From contig CAADYR010000031.1 of assembly GCA_900753305.1 (NCBI GenBank), forward strand, positions 38,902-102,901: DNA of 64,000 bases, in the 5' to 3' direction. The DNA comes from Lachnospiraceae bacterium. Lineage in GTDB: Bacteria > Bacillota > Clostridia > Lachnospirales > Lachnospiraceae. Position numbers and translations under genes: made by a program. The notes beneath the pieces are model-generated. The model searched no databases and was not told the origin of the DNA. It saw nothing but the letters and a program-made list of their open reading frames with translations. Positions within the stretch are counted from its first letter, which is position 1. The number at the start of each line of letters is the position of its first letter. Shown here piece after piece: positions 38,352-46,684 of this stretch.

Positions 38352-39716
38352 ATGATTAATATATACGAAGTATTAGAAACGAATAAAATGATTGAGAAGG
38401 AGAATCTGGATGTCAGAACAATTACTCTGGGCATCAGTCTCCTTGACTGTATTGATTCCAATCTGGATCAGTTAAATGAAAACATTTATACAAAGATCAA
38501 GACAGTTGCCAAAGATCTGGTAGCGACCGGAGAGGCAATTGAAAAAGAATTCGGGATTCCTATTGTAAATAAAAGAATTTCTGTAACCCCAATGGCATTG
38601 GTAGGTGGTTCAGCATGTAAAACATCTGAAGATTTTGTTACTCTGGCCAAGACAATGGACAGAGCAGCCAAAGAAGTAGGCGTAAATCTGATTGGCGGTT
38701 ATTCTGCTTTGGTATCCAAAGGCATGACGAAAGCAGACGAACTCCTGATCCGTTCCATTCCACAGGCTTTGCATGAGACAGAGAGAGTATGCAGTTCTGT
38801 TAACCTTGGTTCAACCAAGACCGGTATCAATATGGATGCAGTCAGATTAATGGGAACTATTATCAAAGAGACTGCAGAGATCAGTAAGGATAATGACAGT
38901 GCAGACTGCATGAAACTTGTAGTATTCTGTAATGCACCGGATGATAACCCGTTTATGGCAGGTGCTTTCCATGGTGTAACAGAAGCCGATGCGATCATTA
39001 ATGTTGGTGTCAGTGGTCCTGGTGTTGTTAAGACAGCATTAGAGAGTGTACGTGGTGAGAGCTTTGAAGTATTATGTGAGACAATCAAGAAAACAGCGTT
39101 CAAAGTAACCAGAGTTGGACAGTTAGTTGCACAGGAAGCATCTAAGAGAATGGGCGTTCCTTTTGGTATTGTAGATCTTTCACTTGCACCTACACCGGCT
39201 ATCGGCGACAGTGTGGCAGATATTCTCTGTGAGATCGGTCTGGAATATGCAGGCGCTCCCGGAACAACAGCAGCTCTTGCTTTGCTGAATGATCAGGTTA
39301 AGAAGGGCGGTGTTATGGCATCCTCTTATGTTGGTGGACTGAGTGGTGCATTTATTCCGGTCAGCGAAGATCAGGGTATGATCGATGCAGTACAGGCGGG
39401 TGCACTTACGATTGAAAAGCTGGAAGCTATGACCTGTGTATGTTCAGTAGGTCTGGATATGATCGCAATTCCGGGAGACACGAAGGACACTACTATTTCC
39501 GGTATCATTGCAGATGAATGTGCAATCGGTATGGTCAACCAGAAAACAACAGCAGTCCGTATCATTCCTGCAATCGGTAAGACAGTAGGGGATAAGGTTG
39601 AATTTGGTGGATTGTTCGGCTATGCACCGATCATGCCGGTTAACCAGTTCTCCTGTGATGCTTTCGTAAACCGTAAAGGAAGAATTCCTGCACCAATCCA
39701 CAGCTTTAAGAACTAA
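38352..39716 (+). CDS. UPF0210 (DUF711) family protein
   Basis: 454 residues, PFL-fold-related family of unknown biochemical role. I chose ATG 38352 ([14 protein letters not shown]), six bases after GGAG. Conserved stretches: [61 protein letters not shown]. Forms a two-gene operon with the ACT protein, which may sense the metabolite for it (inference). Ends 82 bp before a strong terminator. Confidence 0.88.
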   Translation: MINIYEVLETNKMIEKENLDVRTITLGISLLDCIDSNLDQLNENIYTKIKTVAKDLVATGEAIEKEFGIPIVNKRISVTPMALVGGSACKTSEDFVTLAKTMDRAAKEVGVNLIGGYSALVSKGMTKADELLIRSIPQALHETERVCSSVNLGSTKTGINMDAVRLMGTIIKETAEISKDNDSADCMKLVVFCNAPDDNPFMAGAFHGVTEADAIINVGVSGPGVVKTALESVRGESFEVLCETIKKTAFKVTRVGQLVAQEASKRMGVPFGIVDLSLAPTPAIGDSVADILCEIGLEYAGAPGTTAALALLNDQVKKGGVMASSYVGGLSGAFIPVSEDQGMIDAVQAGALTIEKLEAMTCVCSVGLDMIAIPGDTKDTTISGIIADECAIGMVNQKTTAVRIIPAIGKTVGDKVEFGGLFGYAPIMPVNQFSCDAFVNRKGRIPAPIHSFKN

Positions 39717-39797
39717 TGTGCGTTTGAACAGGGGCAATATGGCTCATTCTGGAAAAGGCAACTTTTTATAGCCTGAAAATAAAAGAAATAGAGATAG

Positions 39798-39836
39798 ATT
39801 CCTTAGTTAGAAAAAATCTAGCTAAGGAATTTTTTG
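39798..39836 (+). terminator. Terminator after UPF0210
   Basis: 13-bp stem with one G-U pair (39798-39810 with 39818-39830), loop AAAAAAT, then T-rich end. The stretch 39717-40042 has no gene: it holds this terminator, then AT-rich DNA, then the promoter and inverted repeat of the next gene. Confidence 0.9.
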
Positions 39837-39950
39837 CTTATTGTGGTATTAAAACTGTGGGCAATGGTATTTCTATTATAGATTTTAAATTCTCAGTTAA
39901 TAAAATAATACCTGCACACTAAACTGCCAACACTAAGAAAAGTCACAATA

Positions 39951-39979
39951 TTTTCATTGCAAGAAAATATAAGTATAAT
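39951..39979 (+). promoter_or_regulatory. Promoter of the interrupted secreted-protein gene
   Basis: TTTTCA (39951-39956), 17-bp spacer, perfect TATAAT (39974-39979). Confidence 0.6.
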
Positions 39980-40021
39980 AAATGATATCAGAATATGAAT
40001 ACACATCGGATATCATTTATT
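39977..40021. promoter_or_regulatory. 13-bp inverted repeat over the transcription start
   Basis: AATAAATGATATC (39977-39989) and GATATCATTTATT (40009-40021), perfect, 19-bp spacer. The left arm overlaps the -10 box, so it could be an operator; as RNA it would form a 5' hairpin ahead of the RBS. Confidence 0.55.
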
Positions 40022-40042
40022 GGAACATGGAGGTGGGGAATA

Positions 40043-41245
40043 ATGAGAAGGATGAGAGCAATAAGTCTGTTACTTGTTGCAAGTATGTTGCAGACAATGA
40101 ATGTATTTGCGGCAGAGGAGAACGGTGATGCAAATGCGGCAGCTCAGTGGAAGGAAGCAGCTAATTTATCTCTTCAGTAGGATGGAGCGGAAAGCCCCTA
40201 TTATTCAACGGGTCAATGGAATGATCCAAATACAAGCATGACTATGGCATCTTGCGACTGGTTTAATTATAAGGATTATACCGTCTACAGTGATCCATAC
40301 TACGGACTTTGTCTTTTGAAAAATGCATATGATACGTCACAGGTAGAAGCCAATCCAAGTGTTGGCATTGATAATGTTGTTGATTCAACGTTAGCATATG
40401 GATGCCTGCCCGATTTTTCAAATCTTGAGAGCCAATATTTCCCTTTTGAAAGTATAGGCATAACCGAGCAGGAGTATGCAGCAATTCCTTTACCGGCTGT
40501 ATGTACTTCCTGGCGCTATCCTGCTGACTATGAAGAAGATATGTTGAATTACAGTGAGCAATATAATAATCTGATATGGGCGCATAAAGGCAAATATTGG
40601 CCCTATTCCAATTTCACAGAGAAAGGACTTACAGGCAGGAAAATAATGGAATGGAGACTGATAGATGCTGCGGCAGGCGTTCCTATTGGGTGCCATGTAA
40701 ACAGATTTAGTCCTGATGGGATATATAGTAATAAACAATATGGTAGTGTAATTAAAAGTATAGAGGTTAAGTATCCGTGTGCGAGTCTCGACAGATATTG
40801 TGCGCAGAAGGCATTTAAAATATCATATGGACCACATGCAGTAAATACGATAAATGGAAAATATTATGATGATGTGTGGACAGTGCAATTTATTATGTAT
40901 CCAAATGAAATGGACATGCGATATTTGCATGGATTGTTACGTCTGATTACTCCTGATGCAGAAGAAATCTATTCTGCAATCAAGACAGATTTGTATGGAG
41001 ATAAAGAGTATGGTCCCTGGCATTATGAAGATCAGGATTATAACATAGGTTATGCACCGTGGAAATATTATGATAAGTGGTATGATATCGGCACACAGTC
41101 AAGAATATGCTCTTCCTATACTGCCCAGACAGAAGATACAACCAGAATAACTGGTTATGGTGACGGCTGTGAGCCTACTTGCTTTATCTACAGAATTGCT
41201 CCCAGAGTAGGAGTGAATGCGCCGGGGTATGGTATTAGAAGATAG
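40043..41245 (+). pseudogene. Secreted protein gene interrupted by in-frame TAG
   Basis: GGAGG (40029-40033) precedes ATG 40043, which begins a signal peptide (MRRMRAISLLLVASMLQ, cleavage probably after VFAAE or VFA). At codon 46 (40178-40180) the frame meets TAG after LSLQ, but it stays open in the same frame for another 354 codons (DGAESPYYSTGQW onward) to TAG 41243. The downstream part is Tyr/Trp-rich, with no domain I recognise. TAG ends many intact genes here (for example 9781-9783, 18266-18268), so general readthrough is unlikely. Best read as a recent nonsense mutation or a sequencing error; an internal ATG at 40238 has no RBS and no signal peptide. Confidence 0.75.
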
Positions 41246-41260
41246 TGGAGGATAGAATCT

Positions 41261-41308
41261 ATGAAAAAAATATTTTTAGCTGCTTTTATTTTAGATAATT
41301 TATCATGA
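41261..41308 (+). pseudogene. Signal-peptide stub, 15 codons
   Basis: ATG 41261 with GGAGG at 41247-41251 encodes MKKIFLAAFILDNLS then TGA. It looks like the start of a secreted or lipoprotein gene whose body is gone; a terminator follows at once. Confidence 0.35.
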
Positions 41309-41311
41309 AAC

Positions 41312-41350
41312 ATTATAAAAGAGAAGCCTGTTAAGCTTCTCTTTTATAAT
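41312..41350. terminator. Bidirectional terminator between convergent genes
   Basis: Perfect 16-bp stem ATTATAAAAGAGAAGC / GCTTCTCTTTTATAAT (41312-41327, 41335-41350), 7-nt loop. T-rich on both strands. The tmcAL stop codon lies inside the stem. Confidence 0.75.
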
Positions 41351-42570
41351 TGGAAGAATCGTGTATATTCATTTACCGGAACATGTTTGTACTTTTGCCC
41401 CTGTACGCCGTAGTAGAGCTGTGATGCATAGATATCCGCCTGCAAGGAAGTCAGGGCTAAGCCATCCAGTTTTTTGACTGCATCAGGAAGTCTGGTGAAG
41501 ACTGGAATAGAGCTGTTGCCTTTTATTGCCTTCAGAACGTCCCGTCCTTTGTCATTGAATCCAAGCAGATGCGCATAGAAAGTATAGTCATTTTCTTTTA
41601 ACTGATCGGCAGTTTCCTGATGCATATCCAACAGGATATGCATCAGACTCCTTGCAATTCTGGTGAAGGTCACATTTCTGGTCTTACAGTCCAGGCAGAA
41701 CTGATGGAAGGAAGTATATTCTGTCAGATGCTTGCGGAAGGTATCGGACAGGGATTCTGTCATATCATAGATACCAGACAGATCATGACCAGAGTGAAAG
41801 CAGCTAATCAGTATATAATATAATATAGAAGAGAAGTCATCAACATACAGATATTCCCGGTTTTGCATGAGGCTGGAATATACCGAAGAGGGAACCTGAT
41901 CGGCTAGTCGTGCATAATCAGCCTGTTTATCCTGCATGAAATTCCTGATGGCGCTGGCAGAAGCGAGTTCATTATTCAGCGAGGGCGCATTGTAACCGTT
42001 GCCCTGTCTTTTTAAAGTAACAGGCTGTATGGAGCTTTGACGCATCATTAATGCCTTGATATATTCGATTGCCAGGGTATTATTAGGTTCTTTGGTTAAT
42101 GCAGCCTTTTCAGAAGATAATTCCTGCATCAATGCGTAGTATCTGGCAGAAGCAAAAGACTCTCCCTTTTTCTGGTATTCTTTTAAATAAGTGACATACG
42201 TGTCACTTTCTGATGACAATATAGAAGCGATTTCTTTTAATGACTGTAGATTGCCACATTCGCTGCCAAAGTGAAGGTAATCAATGACACCGAGCTTGTC
42301 TAATAAGGATACTGCACCCTGAGCGAAATATTCTGCACTGCCGAGGCTGTAATATACAGGAAGTTCCAGTACAACATCAGCACCGTTCTCCAATGCCATC
42401 CGGGCGCGGAGATATTTGTCAACGATAGCGGGAATGCCTCTCTGCATGAAATTACCGCTCATAATAACAAGAATACGGTCAGCTCCCAGTTCTTCGCGAA
42501 TGTTCTGTAACTGATAGAGATGACCGTTATGGAATGGATTATATTCAGCTATAACCGCAGCAATTCTCAT
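41344..42570 (-). CDS. tmcAL: tRNA(Met) cytidine acetate ligase
   Basis: 408 residues. Makes N4-acetylcytidine at the wobble base of elongator tRNA-Met from acetate and ATP. Nucleotidyltransferase HxGH motif in EYNPFHNGHLYQL near the N-terminus, IMSGNFMQRGIPAI, and the C-terminal helical part. I chose ATG 42570 (MRIAAVIAEYNPF) with AAAGG 12 bases upstream; in-frame ATGs at 42582 and 42603 add unconserved residues. In many Firmicutes this gene (ylbM) lies beside yceD-rpmF; here a GH9 gene has come between them. Confidence 0.92.
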   Translation of the reverse strand: MRIAAVIAEYNPFHNGHLYQLQNIREELGADRILVIMSGNFMQRGIPAIVDKYLRARMALENGADVVLELPVYYSLGSAEYFAQGAVSLLDKLGVIDYLHFGSECGNLQSLKEIASILSSESDTYVTYLKEYQKKGESFASARYYALMQELSSEKAALTKEPNNTLAIEYIKALMMRQSSIQPVTLKRQGNGYNAPSLNNELASASAIRNFMQDKQADYARLADQVPSSVYSSLMQNREYLYVDDFSSILYYILISCFHSGHDLSGIYDMTESLSDTFRKHLTEYTSFHQFCLDCKTRNVTFTRIARSLMHILLDMHQETADQLKENDYTFYAHLLGFNDKGRDVLKAIKGNSSIPVFTRLPDAVKKLDGLALTSLQADIYASQLYYGVQGQKYKHVPVNEYTRFFQL

Positions 42571-42587
42571 AGAAGTTATCATACCTT

Positions 42588-42692
42588 TCAAATAAAACTG
42601 CACCAGCCGCCAAGTGTTCCTCCGGGATAATCAATAGGTGAACCGAGACACTGGCGATACGCTGATACGCACTCCTCCCGGAACTGATGCAT
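42588..42692 (-). CDS. Possible 34-codon leader ORF before tmcAL
   Basis: Minus-strand ORF starting MHQFREECVSAYRQ and ending in GGWCSFI-stop, 17 bases before tmcAL. Its ATG (42692) coincides with the transcription start predicted from the promoter at 42699-42727, so it could be read as a leaderless message. No Shine-Dalgarno and no known homolog; it may be chance. Confidence 0.25.
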   Translation of the reverse strand: MHQFREECVSAYRQCLGSPIDYPGGTLGGWCSFI

Positions 42693-42698
42693 AAACCT

Positions 42699-42727
42699 AT
42701 TATAGTGTGTCCGTTTACAAAAAACAA
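42699..42727 (-). promoter_or_regulatory. Promoter of tmcAL
   Basis: Minus strand: TTGTTT (42727-42722), 17-bp spacer, perfect TATAAT (42704-42699). Confidence 0.65.
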
Positions 42728-42752
42728 TAACCATCATGACTAATTATTACGG

Positions 42753-42781
42753 TAGTCAAACAATAGCAGATAAGATATGAT
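42753..42781 (+). promoter_or_regulatory. Promoter of the GH9 gene
   Basis: TAGTCA (42753-42758), 17-bp spacer, TATGAT (42776-42781), 34 bp before the start codon. Confidence 0.5.
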
Positions 42782-42815
42782 AAGAATAAATGGATAAACA
42801 GAAAGGGGATCACAA

Positions 42816-44414
42816 ATGTATAAGAGAATTTATGTGGATCAATGTGGATATCAGCCGGATATGAAGAAATATGTTACCTTTCAGTCACAGGAACCTGTAG
42901 AGTTTGCCATACTGAGAAGTGATGGCAGTTGTGTGATGCAAGGTAAAGCAGAGAAACCTGTTAACAATGCTTCTGCTAAAGAAATAGATTATATAGGTGA
43001 CTTTTCACAGATCACAGAGCCGGGAAGATATTATGTGACAGCCAAAGGTTTGGGAGAGTCTGATACTTTTACAATTGGTAATGATGTATACACAGATGCC
43101 TTTCAAAAGGCGATGCATTTTTATTATATGCAAAGATGTGGATGCAACTTACCCAAAGAAGCAGCAGGTATCTATGTACATGCTGCATGCCATACAACAG
43201 AGGCGACCATATATGGAACTGATCAGAAACGCAATGTGTGCGGAGGATGGCATGATGCCGGCGACTATGGAAGGTATGTAGGACCGGGCGCAATGGCAGT
43301 TGCACAATTATTGCTGTCATATGAAGCAAACAAAGACATGGCACAGCAGTATTATAATCCGGTTTATCATGATGAAACACTTCCTGCATATCTGGCGGAA
43401 ATCAAATATGAACTGGACTGGATGATGACAATGCAAAGAGAAGACGGAGCACTATATCATAAGGTAAGCTGTTATAATTTCTGCGGTTTCATTATGCCTG
43501 ACCAGGAGAAAGAAGAACTGGTGATCAGCCCGATATCGACTACAGCTACGGGGGATTTTGCAGCAGTAACAGCAATGGCAATCCGATTCTATAAGGAATA
43601 TGATGCTGAGTATGCAAAGAAGCTGGAGCAGGCTTCAAAAAAGGCATATGAAGCCCTGAAAAAGTCAGAACTGCCCGGTGGATTTAAGAATCCACCTGAA
43701 ATTGTGACAGGAGAATATGGCGATGAAAGTGATTTTGATGAGAGATATTGGGCCGCAGCAGAACTCTACAAAGCATTTGGCGAAGAACAATATCGCCTGG
43801 ACTTCGAGAAAATGGCAGCAGAAAAGATCTGCCATGGTTATGGATGGGTCGAGATGGGAAGTTACGGAAATCTGGCGTATCTGACTACCGAATATCCAAT
43901 TTCTGGTGATTTGAAAGATAAGATCACACAATCCATGCTCGAACTTGCAGAAGAAAAATTAAAAATCGTGGAAAATGATGGGTATGGTACAGCTCTGAAT
44001 TCTACAGAATATACATGGGGCAGTAATCTTGATACAGCAAATAACGGATTGCATTTATATGATGCGTACAGAATTACAGGAGAACAGAAATATCTTATAG
44101 CAGCAACAGAACAGATTCATTATCTGCTTGGGAGAAATCCGATGGGGCTTTGCTATCTGACCGGATGTGGAACAGATGCTATTAAGCATCCTCATCACAG
44201 ACCTTCAGGGTTTCTGGGAAAGGCAATGCCGGGAATGTTATCCGGAGGACCTTGTAACTGGCTGGCAGATGAGACAGTGAAACAGATATTTACCAAAGAA
44301 ACAGCACCTGCCAGATCACTGGCAGATATGACAGGCAGTTATTCGACAAATGAGGTTACAATCTACTGGAATTCTGCATTTGTGCAGCTTCTTTTATCAG
44401 TTATAAAAAAATAA
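42816..44414 (+). CDS. Glycoside hydrolase family 9 enzyme, no signal peptide
   Basis: 532 residues. N-terminal Ig-like domain (VDQCGYQPDMKKYVTF, as in CelD-type GH9), then the (alpha/alpha)6 barrel. Catalytic Asp pair in CGGWHDAGDYGRYV (about residue 145), substrate His/Arg in HHRPSG, catalytic Glu in SYSTNEVTIYWNSAF near the end. The protein starts directly with the Ig-like domain and has no secretion signal, so it is likely a cytoplasmic enzyme acting on short imported beta-glucans or cellodextrins. AAAGGGG precedes the ATG. It stands alone between tmcAL and yceD. Confidence 0.9.
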   Translation: MYKRIYVDQCGYQPDMKKYVTFQSQEPVEFAILRSDGSCVMQGKAEKPVNNASAKEIDYIGDFSQITEPGRYYVTAKGLGESDTFTIGNDVYTDAFQKAMHFYYMQRCGCNLPKEAAGIYVHAACHTTEATIYGTDQKRNVCGGWHDAGDYGRYVGPGAMAVAQLLLSYEANKDMAQQYYNPVYHDETLPAYLAEIKYELDWMMTMQREDGALYHKVSCYNFCGFIMPDQEKEELVISPISTTATGDFAAVTAMAIRFYKEYDAEYAKKLEQASKKAYEALKKSELPGGFKNPPEIVTGEYGDESDFDERYWAAAELYKAFGEEQYRLDFEKMAAEKICHGYGWVEMGSYGNLAYLTTEYPISGDLKDKITQSMLELAEEKLKIVENDGYGTALNSTEYTWGSNLDTANNGLHLYDAYRITGEQKYLIAATEQIHYLLGRNPMGLCYLTGCGTDAIKHPHHRPSGFLGKAMPGMLSGGPCNWLADETVKQIFTKETAPARSLADMTGSYSTNEVTIYWNSAFVQLLLSVIKK

Positions 44415-44423
44415 AATATCTGG

Positions 44424-44452
44424 TTGACAAAGTATAGATGTGTGTGTATAAT
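44424..44452 (+). promoter_or_regulatory. Consensus promoter of yceD-rpmF
   Basis: TTGACA (44424-44429), 17-bp spacer, TATAAT (44447-44452): exact consensus in both boxes. Start near 44459. Confidence 0.92.
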
Positions 44453-44479
44453 AAATCAATGTGTGGATAGGAGTCTGCT

Positions 44480-45004
44480 ATGTTAGTGAATTTGACAGAT
44501 GTATTAACAAATGAAGGAAGAACACAGGAAATGACCGCTTCTTATGAGGCAGATTCATATACCTGTCAGTTGGGAACTTTTTCTATTAAGGAGAAGAGTC
44601 CAGTGACTTTGAAACTTTCTAATATTGGACAATCTAAGGCATTGGTCGAAGGCAATGTGAAACTTGTTTTTGCAATGCAGTGTGACAGATGCCTGACGAA
44701 TGTAGATTATACATTTGATTTAAACTTTTCCAGAAGGGTGGTCACACCTGACTATATCGGAGAGGACGAAGATATCGAGGATATGGATTTTATGGGAGGG
44801 TATCACTTAGATATAGACGGACTGATCAATAATGAAATATTATTGAATTGGCCAATGAAGGTTTTGTGCAGCGAATCCTGTAAAGGGATTTGCAAGGTGT
44901 GCGGTAAAAATCTAAACGAAGGAGATTGTGGATGCGATGATTTCGTACCCGATCCCCGGATGGCAGCGATTAAAGATATTTTTAACGCGTATAAGGAGGT
45001 GTAA
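44480..45004 (+). CDS. yceD: YceD/DUF177 protein, rpmF partner
   Basis: 174 residues. Conserved acidic protein always found beside rpmF and linked to 23S rRNA accumulation or ribosome assembly. Cys motifs CDRC (about residue 72) and C-x3-C-x3-CKVCG with a final DCGC suggest zinc binding. AGGAG lies seven bases before the start; the stop is two bases before rpmF. Confidence 0.9.
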   Translation: MLVNLTDVLTNEGRTQEMTASYEADSYTCQLGTFSIKEKSPVTLKLSNIGQSKALVEGNVKLVFAMQCDRCLTNVDYTFDLNFSRRVVTPDYIGEDEDIEDMDFMGGYHLDIDGLINNEILLNWPMKVLCSESCKGICKVCGKNLNEGDCGCDDFVPDPRMAAIKDIFNAYKEV

Positions 45005-45006
45005 CA

Positions 45007-45186
45007 ATGTCTATTTGTCCAAAGAATAAATCTTCTAAAGCAAGAAGAGATAAGAGAAGAGCAAACTGGAAGATGAGCGCTCCTACATTAGTAAAGTGCA
45101 GCAAATGTGGTGCTTTAATGATGCCTCATAGAGTTTGCAAGGCTTGCGGATCTTACAATAAGAAAGAGATCATCAGCGCAAACTAA
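45007..45186 (+). CDS. rpmF: Ribosomal protein L32
   Basis: 59 residues: MSICPKNKSSKARRDKRRAN start, then CSKCGALMMPHRVCKACG with a four-cysteine zinc ribbon. AAGGAGG sits at the end of yceD, so the two are cotranslated. Confidence 0.97.
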   Translation: MSICPKNKSSKARRDKRRANWKMSAPTLVKCSKCGALMMPHRVCKACGSYNKKEIISAN

Positions 45187-45209
45187 TTGCTGAAGAATGC
45201 AGAATTATT

Positions 45210-45246
45210 AAGGTGTTAGGCTATATGGCCTGACACCTTATTTTAT
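45210..45246 (+). terminator. Terminator after rpmF
   Basis: 12-bp stem with one G-U pair (45210-45221 with 45228-45239), then ATTTTATT. Confidence 0.85.
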
Positions 45247-45289
45247 TGTTATTCCAATCCGGTGTCAGGTATATTTTTTATATAGTATA

Positions 45290-45318
45290 TTGATTTTTAT
45301 GCCGTTGTTTAGTATATT
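45290..45318 (+). promoter_or_regulatory. Promoter of the plsX operon
   Basis: TTGATT (45290-45295), 17-bp spacer, TATATT (45313-45318). I saw no FapR-type operator near it. Confidence 0.55.
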
Positions 45319-45380
45319 TATATTAGTTTGGTGCGCTTTTGGCTTAGGCTGGAAGCTGTACGTAGGAGGATAAGCTGACA

Positions 45381-46394
45381 ATGGAAGAAATGACGAGAGT
45401 AGCAGTAGATGCTATGGGCGGTGATAATGCCCCTGTAGAAATCGTAAAGGGTGCGGTAGATGCTGTCAATGCAAATCAGAAGATCAAGGTATATCTGACA
45501 GGTAAGGAAGATGTTGTAAAAGCTGAGTTGAGCAAGTATACATACGATACAGAACGCATTGAGGTTGTAAATGCTGACGAAGTAATAGAAACAGCAGAAC
45601 CTCCTGTTCTGGCAATCAGAAAGAAGAAGAATTCTTCCATTGTGGTTGCACTGAATCTTGTGAAAGATGGAACCTGTGATGCGTTTGTTTCAGCAGGCAG
45701 CTCAGGAGCCGTATTAGTAGGAGGACAACTTATTGTAGGAAGAATCAGAGGAATTGAAAGACCACCTCTTGCTCCATTGATTCCTACGGAAAAGGGCTGT
45801 TCTTTATTGATCGATTGTGGAGCAAATGTTGATGCAAGACCGTCTCATCTGGTTCAATTTGCCAAGATGGGTTCTGTATATATGGAAAGCGTTATGGGTG
45901 TGGAAAAACCCAGAGTAGCAATTGTAAACATTGGTGCTGAGGAAGAAAAAGGAAATGCGCTGGTAAAAGAAACGTTTCCTTTATTGAAAAACTGCCCGGA
46001 AATCAATTTCATTGGAAGTATTGAGGCAAGAGATATCCCAACAGGATATGCAGATGTTATCGTTTGTGAAGCCTTCGCCGGAAATATTATTCTTAAGTTA
46101 TATGAAGGTGTTGGCGCAACTCTGATCAAGAAAGTAAAGGCAGGTATGATGACATCCCTTAGAAGCAAGATCGGTGCCCTTCTTGTAAAACCTGCTCTGA
46201 AAAAAACTCTGAAAACATTCGATCTTCAGGAATATGGTGGAGCACCGCTTCTTGGACTGAATGGGCTGGTAGTGAAGACTCATGGCAGTTCCAAAGCAAT
46301 AGAAATCAAGAATTCTATTCTGCAATGTGTAACATTTAAAGAACAGAAGATCAATGAAAAGATTAAGGATAAAGTAATCCTTAAAGATGAGTAG
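45381..46394 (+). CDS. plsX: Phosphate acyltransferase PlsX
   Basis: 337 residues. Makes acyl-phosphate from acyl-ACP for phospholipid synthesis. VAVDAMGGDNAP at the N-terminus, LIDCGANVDARP, and GAPLLGLNGLVVKTHGSS near the end. AGGAGG lies upstream. acpP, its acyl-donor carrier, follows 15 bp later. Confidence 0.96.
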   Translation: MEEMTRVAVDAMGGDNAPVEIVKGAVDAVNANQKIKVYLTGKEDVVKAELSKYTYDTERIEVVNADEVIETAEPPVLAIRKKKNSSIVVALNLVKDGTCDAFVSAGSSGAVLVGGQLIVGRIRGIERPPLAPLIPTEKGCSLLIDCGANVDARPSHLVQFAKMGSVYMESVMGVEKPRVAIVNIGAEEEKGNALVKETFPLLKNCPEINFIGSIEARDIPTGYADVIVCEAFAGNIILKLYEGVGATLIKKVKAGMMTSLRSKIGALLVKPALKKTLKTFDLQEYGGAPLLGLNGLVVKTHGSSKAIEIKNSILQCVTFKEQKINEKIKDKVILKDE

Positions 46395-46409
46395 GAAGGA
46401 CCTGAGATA

Positions 46410-46637
46410 ATGGAATATGATGCTTTGAGAAAGGTTACGGCTGCAATTCTGGGGATGGACCCTGAAGAAATCCGACCGGATATGACATTTCTCACAGATT
46501 TGGGAGCCGATTCCCTTGATGTATACCAGATCGTAATGGGTGTAGAAGAGGAACTTGGTATCACAATTCCTGCGGAAAAAGTAGAAAAAATAGAAACAGT
46601 ACAGGAAGCTGTTGATTTGATTAAAAGTGTGAAATAA
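46410..46637 (+). CDS. acpP: Acyl carrier protein
   Basis: 75 residues, acidic four-helix carrier. Phosphopantetheine attachment Ser in LGADSLDVYQIVM (about residue 37). Carries growing fatty acyl chains and feeds PlsX. Its stop lies in the left arm of a terminator-like hairpin. Confidence 0.95.
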   Translation: MEYDALRKVTAAILGMDPEEIRPDMTFLTDLGADSLDVYQIVMGVEEELGITIPAEKVEKIETVQEAVDLIKSVK

Positions 46638-46658
46638 AGCCCTGCATGGGGCTTTTTC
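46636..46658 (+). terminator. Intra-operon terminator/attenuator after acpP
   Basis: 7-bp stem AAAGCCC/GGGCTTT (46636-46642, 46649-46655), 6-nt loop, five T in all. Probably reduces readthrough from the abundant acpP message into rnc. Confidence 0.7.
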
Positions 46659-46684
46659 CATGAAGAAATTAGGGGTGGAAAGAC

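Noticed and set aside
40043..41245. TAG read as pyrrolysine or a reassigned codon
   Set aside because: TAG terminates several intact genes in the window (for example at 9783, 18268, 37941, 61413), with no pyl genes in view and no family expected to carry pyrrolysine.
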